10,982 nucleotides of DNA from Actinomycetes bacterium (GTDB lineage Bacteria; Actinomycetota; Acidimicrobiia; Acidimicrobiales; Acidimicrobiaceae): NCBI GenBank assembly GCA_021785315.1, contig JAJYFX010000023.1:1-10982 (forward strand), in the 5' to 3' direction. Every line of letters starts with the position of its first letter. The stretch's first letter is position 1. Positions 5,675 through 10,982 of the stretch are shown in pieces. Under the pieces are notes generated by a model, which ran no database searches, was not told where the DNA came from, and saw only the letters and a program-made list of their open reading frames with translations. Made by a program: the position numbers and the translations under genes.

Positions 5675-6970
5675 ATGGCTACTGCGTACGAACCAACTCA
5701 CCCCTTATACTTCGACGAGTCAGATTTACGTTCAGAGTTGACGCGAGTATTCGATCTATGTCATGGCTGTAGACTTTGCCTGCACCTGTGTCCTTCGTTT
5801 CCAACCATGTTCAATTCAATTGATGCCAGGGATGGATACGTGGCGGGATTGACTGCACAGGAGCAGGACCAGGTAGTTGACGAGTGTTATCAGTGCAAGC
5901 TGTGCTACCTGAAATGTCCCTACGTACCTCCGCACGAGTGGGAACTGGACTTTCCGCGTCTGATGATGCGGGCTAATGCTGTCAAGGTGCGAAACAATCA
6001 TCAATCCGTTAGCGAGAAACTGGCAGACCAGCTTCTTAGTCGTACCGATCTGCTTGGAGGTACATCGGTAAGAATGTCCGCACTGGCAAACAGGGCGTTG
6101 TCCACCAACAGCACCATGGTAAGAAAAACCATGGAGAAAGTGATGGGAATAGCGGCTGAGCGGGTGCTCCCTCCGTATGCAAAGCAGCGCTTCTCTGCCT
6201 GGTATAAGAATCGCGTCAAGCCGTTTATAGAAAATCGTCGCGTCAAAGCGACGATTTATCCGACATGTTTCATCGAATACCAGAATCCCAAAATTGGCAA
6301 GGATTTGGTCGCCGTTTACGAAAAAAACGGGATTGAGTGCTCGCTGCCTGATGGAGTTAAATGCTGCGGCGCTCCCTGGTTGCACAGTGGAAATGTCGAC
6401 CAGTTCAAAAAGGTAGCCGAGAAGAATGTGACGGCGTTGGTTAGTCAAGCTCGGCAAGGGAATCCAATTATCGTGGCCCAGCCCACATGCGCCTACGTGA
6501 TCAAACGAGATTATCCCCTGTACTTGCAGACTAATGAGGCCACGGATGTGGCGGGCGCCACCTACGATTCATCCGAATACCTTATGTACCTGCATAAAAA
6601 TGGGGGCGGCATCAACCTGGATTTGAAAGGTGTTGTGCCTGAGTCGGTTACCTATCACATTCCATGCCACATGCAGGCACTAAGCGTAGGCTTTAAAAGC
6701 CGCGATCTGTTGAAACTAATTGGCATCAAAGTGGAAATAGTTAACAAGTGTTCGGGAATTGATGGTACCTGGGGTTATCGCAAAGAAAACTATGAGCTTT
6801 CGAAAAAAGTGGCCAGCGGATTGGTGAAGGCAATTGAAAAGAGCAATGGCGAGGTCATGTCTGGCGACTGTCATCTGGCGAACACGGCAATAACCGAAGA
6901 AACAGGTCGCGGGGTGTACCATCCGATTCAGATTGTCGCTCGGGCTTACGGAATCGATGAGGAGGAATAA
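5675..6970 (+). CDS. GlpC/HdrD-like Fe-S oxidoreductase (rubrerythrin-associated)
   Basis: A 431-residue soluble electron-transfer protein. The N-terminal ferredoxin-like domain has two CxxCxxCxxxCP motifs (Cys29/32/35/39 and Cys71/74/77/81), each able to bind a [4Fe-4S] cluster. Two cysteine-rich CCG-type repeats follow: YPTC with CCGAPW (Cys198, Cys230, Cys231) and IPCH with CSGIDG (Cys331, Cys359), as in GlpC and heterodisulfide reductase HdrD. No membrane segments are apparent. Start ATG 5675 has AGGAGAGG directly upstream. The stop overlaps the next start in TAATG, so DUF3501 is translationally coupled. Homologues lie next to rubrerythrin and DUF3501 in many genomes, so a role in passing electrons to the di-iron protein or in oxidative-stress repair is plausible but is inference. 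It should not be called true glycerol-3-phosphate dehydrogenase subunit C, since no glpA/glpB is present in the window. Confidence 0.9.
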   Translation: MATAYEPTHPLYFDESDLRSELTRVFDLCHGCRLCLHLCPSFPTMFNSIDARDGYVAGLTAQEQDQVVDECYQCKLCYLKCPYVPPHEWELDFPRLMMRANAVKVRNNHQSVSEKLADQLLSRTDLLGGTSVRMSALANRALSTNSTMVRKTMEKVMGIAAERVLPPYAKQRFSAWYKNRVKPFIENRRVKATIYPTCFIEYQNPKIGKDLVAVYEKNGIECSLPDGVKCCGAPWLHSGNVDQFKKVAEKNVTALVSQARQGNPIIVAQPTCAYVIKRDYPLYLQTNEATDVAGATYDSSEYLMYLHKNGGGINLDLKGVVPESVTYHIPCHMQALSVGFKSRDLLKLIGIKVEIVNKCSGIDGTWGYRKENYELSKKVASGLVKAIEKSNGEVMSGDCHLANTAITEETGRGVYHPIQIVARAYGIDEEE

Positions 6971-7563
6971 TGGCCAAACTGAATTTGGGCGACATAGTTG
7001 ATCTCCGCGAATACGAGCGGGAGCGCGATGACTACCGGCGTTCCATAATTGCGTTAAAGGCTATCCGCCGGATATCGCTTGGAAACTTCGTGACGGTCGT
7101 CTTCGAGAACCGAGAAACAGTTAGATTTCAAATTCAGGAAATGGCTCGAGCAGAGAAGATGTTGCAAGACACCGAAATCGAAACCGAACTTGCAATATAT
7201 AATCCGCTGATTCCAGATAAAGGCGAGCTCAAGGCTACCTTGTTTCTGGAGCTCACTTCGACGGAGATGCTTGAAGAATGGTTGACGAAGCTGGTCGGCA
7301 TTGAATCTTCGCTTTACCTCGAAGTGGGATTAGGCGACGCAACTAAGCGGCTGGCATCGAGGCCCGAAAAGGTGCATGGATCGCAACTGACAAGGGACGA
7401 TGTCACCGCTTCGGTTCACTATATCGAATGGAGCCTGGACGAGTTCGAGCAGGATTGGCTGAAGAGCGGGCCTGCCTTTTTAGGGGTTGACCATCCAAAT
7501 TACAAGGCGAGGGAAGAGCTTTCCAAAGCTACGCTCGAATCGCTTGTCTCTGACTGGGTCTGA
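6970..7563 (+). CDS. DUF3501 family protein
   Basis: A 197-residue cytosolic protein recognised as DUF3501. It has DLREYERERDDYRRSIIALK near residues 11-30, the RRISLG/VFENRETVRFQIQEM segment at about 33-58 and YNPLIPDKGELKATLFLEL at about 77-95, all typical of the family. No catalytic or cofactor motif is obvious, and it contains no cysteine, so it is unlikely to bind a cluster itself. It starts at the ATG overlapping the Fe-S gene stop (TAATG), with GAGGAGGAA immediately before, and therefore is probably made in step with that protein. The function of the family is not established; its steady company with rubrerythrin and the GlpC-like protein suggests an accessory role in peroxide or oxygen stress. 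It converges with the membrane-protein pseudogene 40 bases downstream; no clear terminator is seen between them. Confidence 0.9.
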   Translation: MAKLNLGDIVDLREYERERDDYRRSIIALKAIRRISLGNFVTVVFENRETVRFQIQEMARAEKMLQDTEIETELAIYNPLIPDKGELKATLFLELTSTEMLEEWLTKLVGIESSLYLEVGLGDATKRLASRPEKVHGSQLTRDDVTASVHYIEWSLDEFEQDWLKSGPAFLGVDHPNYKAREELSKATLESLVSDWV

Positions 7564-7603
7564 AGGAGATGATAGGTTGGCCTTGTTTGGAGAATCTGGA
7601 TTA

Positions 7604-8295
7604 TTAGTGCAGTATATTTACTGCCCGAGCCCCGACTAGAACCACCGTTATCACGGATACCATCGATTGAGCCAGCCTCAGAAACTTGGCCATCGGAGTT
7701 AGAGGCATGGTGTCGGTGGGGCTGAAAGCAAGCGCATTGGTGAACGACACGTATAGATAGTCAAAAAAAGTGGGTACCCACTTTCCATTTGTTGTCTTGG
7801 GTGTCGACATTTGGGGAAATAGAAAGTCGGGATTTCTTCGCAGGTTTGAGCACTGCGCGTAAGGGCCTCCCCGGTCGAGCTCCCAAATCCACAGGGCGAA
7901 TACCATCACATTGGTGAGCCAAATGCCCCCGGCTGCATGGAGCAAGGTGCGGCCGCTGGTACTGCCTCCGGTGACAAGGCGATATATGAGCAACGCGAGA
8001 TTTGAGACATTTGCAAGGTTTACAAGTCCAATTAGGCCAGCGATAACCATCTGAAATTGCGAGATTCCCTGGTGATCTTCATCGGATTTGAAATCGCCAA
8101 TGGGATCAGCAACAACAGCTCCATAATTGGCAGGATATAACGCGGTCCAACTATGAGCCCTTTGGGGAGAAGGCTATAGAGAATTGCGGCGAGCAGAATC
8201 GTTGTCAGCGCGGGCAGCCTGTGCTCTTGTTCTGAGCGGAATCCGAATTCGGGAGTCTCGGGAGGTACCTGGGATTCTGATTGCAGTTTTCCATA
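7604..8295 (-). pseudogene. Frameshifted multi-pass membrane protein gene (DUF1345-like)
   Basis: Two minus-strand frames together make one membrane protein. The upstream frame (open 8295-8035, TAA at 8032-8034) reads LPALTTILLAAILYSLLPK, then GPRYILPIMELLLLIPLAIS and RESRNFRWLSLA. The downstream frame (from ATG 8050, TAA at 7604-7606) continues as GLIGLVNLANVSNLALLIY, then GIWLTNVMVFALWIWELDRGG, FFDYLYVSFTNALAFSPTDT and VSVITVVLVGARAVNIL. Adding one base near 8036-8040 would join RESRNFRWLSL to the second frame without loss, so a single-base deletion is likely. The upstream frame also lacks an ATG/GTG/TTG before its conserved part; the nearest ATGs (8293 and upstream) are in a third frame, hinting at a second lesion. 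The DYLYxxFT...D segment followed by a last helix recalls DUF1345 membrane proteins; function is unknown. A sequencing error is an alternative. Someone annotating only long ORFs would see just the 148-codon part 7604-8050. Confidence 0.7.
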
Positions 8296-8675
8296 TTAGC
8301 AGCTGAGAAGGTTTTGAAATGGCTCGCCATGGGAGGTGATATTCAGGTCCAGCACCGATTTGGCAATATTGGTTTCAAGCATCGTCTGAGGTCTTCGACG
8401 ATGAAGGAACCTTTAGGTTCGGTCTGCTCATCCATCGGTATCTCTGTCGTTACAGCGGATTTACGCGTTAGAAATTTCTGTTGCCTTTATTGAATGGGGC
8501 CGGTCTTCGGGCCAGCTGCATTCTTTAACTGCAGAAAGATTTCAATAATTTCAGCATGTTGTGATTGTGCATGACACTGCAAAAGAGCCATCGGGATACT
8601 GCAAAAGGCTGGTTTTGAATTTGCGATACGATGCAGTGTCGATCGAATAGCAACAAGTGAGTATCCTTTTATACA
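8296..8675. other. 380-bp non-coding region upstream of trpD
   Basis: No credible gene on either strand; the short open frames crossing it resemble nothing known. It contains a short palindrome GAACCTTTAGGTTC (8407-8420), a GC hairpin at about 8505-8516 (GGCC/GGCC), and a cluster of ACTGCA motifs (8528-8640) described separately. The trpD promoter should lie here, but no clear -35/-10 pair was found. Confidence 0.5.
8528..8640. promoter_or_regulatory. Cluster of ACTGCA repeats in front of trpD
   Basis: ACTGCAGAAAG (8528-8538), ACTGCAAAAG (8576-8585) and ACTGCAAAAG (8598-8607) are same-direction repeats; the last two are exactly 22 bases apart, two helical turns. GACACTGCA (8573-8581) is also the exact reverse complement of TGCAGTGTC (8632-8640). 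The pattern suits a regulator binding several half-sites or a foldable leader. No regulator can be named. Confidence 0.35.
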
Positions 8676-9737
8676 GTGATTATACAAGATATAGCTGGTC
8701 TCGAAGAATTTCCCGGATGGTCCGATATCCTGTCGCACCTTTTTCACCGCAGGGATCTGGGGTTTAACCTTTCGCGCCTGGCGCTGATCGAAATACTTTC
8801 AGGCGAGACTTCGATGGCTCACGCGGCCGCGTTCGTTGCAGCGCTGAGAACCAAGGGTGAAACTGTAGACGAAGTTTCTGGCATGGCTTCTGCGATGCTG
8901 GAGTTTGCTACCACGGTTGACGTAGATCCTTACCTAGTGGATACCTGCGGAACCGGCGGTGACAGGGCAGGGACGATTAACGTCTCGACTATGGCGGCAT
9001 TGATCGTCGCCGGTGCCGGTGTGAAAGTCTGCAAACACGGAGGTAGGGCGTCTTCGTCCAAGGCTGGTTCGGCGGATGTTCTCGAATCTCTTGGAGTCAA
9101 GGTCGATGTAGGGCCTTCGCTGGTGGCCGAGTGCATCGAAAAGGCCAACATTGGATTCTGTTTTGCGGCCAAGTTCCATCCTGCGATGGCCAATGTAGCG
9201 GCGCTCAGGCGTGAGCTGGGTGTCCCCACCGTTTTCAATTTCCTTGGCCCATTGGTGAATCCTGCTAGGGCAAAATATCAAGTTATCGGAGTTTCTGATC
9301 CTGCAATGGCCGAAATAATGGTCCACGTGCTTGCCAATCAGGGCTCAGAACGGGCGATGGTTGTTTACGGGGAGGATGGTCTCGACGAGATTTCAACCAC
9401 CGCTCCCTCGAATATTTTGGAGCTGTCCCGAGACGGCGATGGTAATGCAGTGTTCAGTCGCTACAAACTCGATCCGACCGAGTTTGGCTTCCCGCTGACC
9501 ACTATGGACGAACTTCGCGGAGGAGAGGCCAAGGAGAACGCGCTGATAGTTCGTGAAGTGCTCGAGGGCAAGGATGGCCCAAAGGCTGACATTGCTCTCC
9601 TTAATGCCGGAGCGGCTCTCTATGTCTGCGGAGCAGCACGGTCCATCAGCGAAGGGGTGACTTCCGCGCGGCAATCGATTGCATCGGGCGCAGCTCTTCG
9701 CGCCTTGGAAGGGCTGGTTTCGCAGTCTCAAATATAA
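8676..9737 (+). CDS. trpD: TrpD, anthranilate phosphoribosyltransferase
   Basis: TrpD joins anthranilate to PRPP to give phosphoribosylanthranilate, the second committed step of tryptophan synthesis, in the cytosol. The 353-residue protein has the full family set: an N-terminal helical region (WSDILSHLFHRRDL at 15-28), the PRPP-binding DTCGTGGD at 89-96 with NVST, KHGGRASSSKAGSADVLESLG at 120-140, the HPAMANVAALRRELGVPTVF segment, NFLGPLVNPA, and the metal-binding GEDGLDEIS. Canonical HGNR is HGGR here. The GTG at 8676 is the only plausible start that keeps the first helix, but it has no Shine-Dalgarno; TTATACA occurs on both sides of it. No other trp genes are within the window, so it stands alone, as trpD often does in actinobacteria. 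The following zinc-ribbon gene is 200 bases away and probably a separate unit. Product confidence is very high; start moderate. Confidence 0.97.
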   Translation: MIIQDIAGLEEFPGWSDILSHLFHRRDLGFNLSRLALIEILSGETSMAHAAAFVAALRTKGETVDEVSGMASAMLEFATTVDVDPYLVDTCGTGGDRAGTINVSTMAALIVAGAGVKVCKHGGRASSSKAGSADVLESLGVKVDVGPSLVAECIEKANIGFCFAAKFHPAMANVAALRRELGVPTVFNFLGPLVNPARAKYQVIGVSDPAMAEIMVHVLANQGSERAMVVYGEDGLDEISTTAPSNILELSRDGDGNAVFSRYKLDPTEFGFPLTTMDELRGGEAKENALIVREVLEGKDGPKADIALLNAGAALYVCGAARSISEGVTSARQSIASGAALRALEGLVSQSQI

Positions 9738-9937
9738 AGAGCTTTACCGTGACTGCCAAATGGTGGGCTTCGCAGGCTGATCTAGGCCGTGGCGTCACTG
9801 GTGAGCTGCGGTATGGCGATTCATGCTGCTGGAGTATCGAATGGCTTGACTATCCTGATTGAGGCATCGAACTCAAATATGTTCCTAATTGCTGCTATAA
9901 AAGTTTTCGCTGCTCGGCTAGTCTCGATTCTGTGAAT
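9738..9937. other. Intergenic region between trpD and the zinc-ribbon gene
   Basis: No gene or convincing terminator is visible. Near the right end, TAGTCT (9919-9924) could be a -10 element seven bases before the GTG at 9932, which would give a leaderless or nearly leaderless transcript for the zinc-ribbon gene. The regulatory reading is weak. Confidence 0.5.
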
Positions 9938-10144
9938 ATGACAAGATATCGTTGTGCAGCATGCGGAAACGTCACGAGATTTGATGTGACTGTTAGCAAA
10001 AAGACTAAGTCGTTTTATCATTTCAGCATCGGCGGGGACTTGCGCGTCGAAAGCGAGGAGGTCCTCGCAGAAACCGTTGACGAGGTTACGTGCAGGTGGT
10101 GTGGTCATTCCAAGTCTATCGAAATGATTGAGGACCCGAATTAA
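9938..10144 (+). CDS. Small zinc-ribbon protein
   Basis: A 68-residue protein beginning MTRYRCAACGNVTRFDVT and carrying two CxxC pairs (Cys6/Cys9 and Cys52/Cys55), which would bind one zinc ion. Between them lie an aromatic/basic stretch (KKTKSFYHFSIGG) and an acidic one. Similar short proteins that start RYRCxACGN and end in a CRWCG motif are, to my knowledge, common in actinobacteria and uncharacterised. ATG 9938 is chosen because the family begins there; a GTG two codons earlier (9932) is possible and sits seven bases after a TAGTCT -10-like element, which would make the message leaderless. No Shine-Dalgarno is seen for either. Function is unknown; nucleic-acid or protein binding is typical of zinc ribbons in general. 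It is flanked by trpD and, after 290 bases, by the DUF4031 gene. Confidence 0.85.
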   Translation: MTRYRCAACGNVTRFDVTVSKKTKSFYHFSIGGDLRVESEEVLAETVDEVTCRWCGHSKSIEMIEDPN

Positions 10145-10224
10145 ATAGGTCTGGACCCGTTGGAACCTCCACCCGAATTATCCTTTTTTGCCCGGGCATT
10201 GGTTCAACAGGCGAAGGAAGCGTT

Positions 10225-10356
10225 TTGAATACAGGTCGCTGGAATGAGCAACTTCTGGGAAGTGCGAAACTTGATTACATGCCAAGCAGATTTGTTCCAG
10301 CGATAAGCTGGTTTCAGAGATTGATGCAGGACCTTTGCGAAGCGGTCATAAAGTGA
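10225..10356 (+). CDS. Doubtful small ORF (43 codons)
   Basis: A TTG at 10225 with AAGGAAG four bases upstream opens a 43-codon frame ending at TGA 10354-10356. It reads NTGRWNEQLLGSAKLDYMPS and then RFVPAISWFQRLMQDLCEAV, which could form an amphipathic helix. I recognise no family. The upstream ribosome site and the absence of any other gene in 10145-10435 are the only support; it may be chance. The remainder of that 290-bp stretch holds a T6 run at 10182-10187 but no clear terminator stem. Confidence 0.2.
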   Translation: MNTGRWNEQLLGSAKLDYMPSRFVPAISWFQRLMQDLCEAVIK

Positions 10357-10435
10357 GAGAAACAATGCAATGCGATAGTTGCGCAAATTCGTCACTGTCG
10401 GGCAGCCAGCTAACGATCGTTGGAGCAAGCCGACG

Positions 10436-10684
10436 GTGATTTTAGTAGATCAGGCCATTTGGCCTCATAAAGGTAAAAGGTGGGCGCACCTAATCTCTGA
10501 CTCGTCATATGAAGAGCTTCATCGATTCGCAGAAAATCTTGGACTCAACAGGAACATGTTCCAAAAGGATCACTACGATATTCATCGCGAGTTGCGAGAG
10601 CGAGCGATAGCTCTGGGGGCAGAGCCAGTTGATTTTCGAGAGCTTTCGCGGGCCCTCCAGCGCGCCGGGCTGAGGGTTCGCTGA
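10436..10684 (+). CDS. DUF4031 domain protein
   Basis: An 82-residue protein matching the short DUF4031 family: ILVDQAIWPHKGKRWAHLIS at the N-terminus, then DSSYEELHRFAENLGL, the conserved DHYDI at residues 45-49, and FRELSRALQRAGLRVR at the end. The frame is open back to a TTG at 10379, but the 19 extra residues are unlike the family; GTG 10436 gives the normal N-terminus and has GGAG ten bases upstream. No catalytic role is known for the family. The conserved acidic, histidine and tyrosine positions suggest a small binding site, which is inference. A chain of short inverted repeats begins at its stop codon, and the glycosyltransferase gene starts 139 bases downstream. Confidence 0.9.
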   Translation: MILVDQAIWPHKGKRWAHLISDSSYEELHRFAENLGLNRNMFQKDHYDIHRELRERAIALGAEPVDFRELSRALQRAGLRVR

Positions 10685-10734
10685 ACCAAGGCTAGTTGCG
10701 CGCGTGGTTCAGAAGTAGAACCTGAAGGTTCGGT
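10682..10734. repeat. Chain of alternating GAACC / GGTTC arms after DUF4031
   Basis: TGAACCA (10682-10688) pairs with TGGTTCA (10705-10711); GGTTC (10706-10710) can instead pair with GAACC (10718-10722), which in turn can pair with GGTTC (10727-10731). These stems exclude one another, as in attenuators. A T5 run follows at 10747-10751 but is not directly next to a stem, so terminator activity is uncertain. The first arm includes the DUF4031 stop codon. Confidence 0.4.
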
Positions 10735-10823
10735 TAACGTCCGCGGTTTTTCTTATGTGCCCATGGTCCGCGAGCGAGTCCTAGGCTGAAGTCTTAGATT
10801 TATATGTCGAGCTTGGAGAGGTA

Positions 10824-10982
10824 ATGGTCAAGCACCTGCTGGTAACGAATGATTTCCCGCCAAAGGTCGGTGGAATTCAAAATTACCTATACGAACTATG
10901 GCGCAGGCTTGATCCCAATAGCTTTGTCGTAGTAACTACAGCTCATTCCAATGCAGATGGATTTGACGCCCAACAAGAATTT
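10824..10982 (+). CDS. GT4-family glycosyltransferase, PimB-like (5' part, runs off the edge)
   Basis: The first 53 codons of a GT-B fold glycosyltransferase. HLLVTNDFPPKVGGIQNYLY followed by ELWRRL is the characteristic N-terminal Rossmann start with the GGIQ acceptor-side loop, and VVVTTAHSNADGFDAQQEF continues the pattern seen in actinobacterial PimB-type enzymes. Those transfer mannose from GDP-mannose to phosphatidylinositol mannosides at the cytosolic face of the membrane. ATG 10824 has GGAGAGG (10815-10821) just upstream. The frame is open through the last base, so length and the nucleotide-sugar motif cannot be judged. GT4 membership is well supported; the PimB assignment is by resemblance of the N-terminus only, and another GT4 specificity is possible. 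The leader contains AT-rich TAGATTTATAT (10795-10805), a possible -10. Confidence 0.85.
   Translation, partial: MVKHLLVTNDFPPKVGGIQNYLYELWRRLDPNSFVVVTTAHSNADGFDAQQEF

Noticed and set aside
5816..6457. Minus-strand ORF of 213 codons
   Set aside because: It lies opposite the Fe-S oxidoreductase, whose cysteine motifs make the plus strand the coding one.
8281..8493. Plus-strand ORF of 70 codons before trpD
   Set aside because: Starts at a TTG-type codon with no ribosome site, overlaps the membrane pseudogene region and resembles no family.
8487..8747. Minus-strand ORF of 86 codons overlapping the trpD start
   Set aside because: It overlaps a well-supported trpD N-terminus and has no recognisable features.
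1..10982. CRISPR array, prophage genes, toxin-antitoxin pair or defence system
   Set aside because: No regularly repeated units with spacers and no such protein families were seen.

Overview
The window reads as a chromosomal segment of an actinobacterium, most likely an Acidimicrobiia-like lineage. This rests on gene content: a PimB-like GT4 glycosyltransferase, a DUF4031 protein, a short 'RYRCAACGN' zinc-ribbon protein and a DUF3501 gene. G+C is moderate (about half by eye), and GTG/TTG starts and weakly marked ribosome sites occur. Taxonomy is inference; there is no rRNA or other decisive marker here.

Layout: (1) 1-390, minus strand: a decayed, edge-truncated IS3-family transposase, followed by about 230 bp with no recognisable gene. 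(2) 621-3931, minus strand: an FGGY-family kinase, then purK and purE. PurK and PurE carry AIR to CAIR in two steps of purine synthesis; the kinase looks like glycerol kinase but has several glycerol-contact residues replaced. (3) 3932-4209: a divergent promoter region with a 12-bp palindrome and an 8-bp inverted repeat. (4) 4210-7563, plus strand: a peroxide-defence block. It holds a PerR-type Fur regulator whose regulatory metal ligands all match B. subtilis PerR, a short rubrerythrin without a rubredoxin domain, a 524-bp non-coding stretch rich in hairpins, then a GlpC/HdrD-like Fe-S oxidoreductase overlapping a DUF3501 gene by one base. (5) 7604-8295, minus strand: a multi-pass membrane protein gene split by a frameshift, convergent with DUF3501. 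(6) 8296-8675: non-coding DNA with repeated ACTGCA motifs in front of trpD. (7) 8676-10684, plus strand: trpD with no other trp gene nearby, a zinc-ribbon protein, about 290 bp with at most a doubtful small ORF, and a DUF4031 protein. (8) 10824 to the right edge: the first 53 codons of a PimB-like mannosyltransferase.

The most coherent unit is region 4. The regulator probably senses peroxide, the di-iron rubrerythrin reduces it, and the Fe-S/DUF3501 pair may feed electrons to it or repair it. A similar AT-rich motif lies in front of both the regulator and the rubrerythrin. The observations most worth a second look are the altered kinase active site, the shared PerR-box-like motif, the structured DNA between rubrerythrin and the Fe-S gene, the frameshifted membrane gene, and a palindrome shared by two intergenic regions. 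No CRISPR array, tRNA, rRNA, prophage or clearly new defence system was seen.
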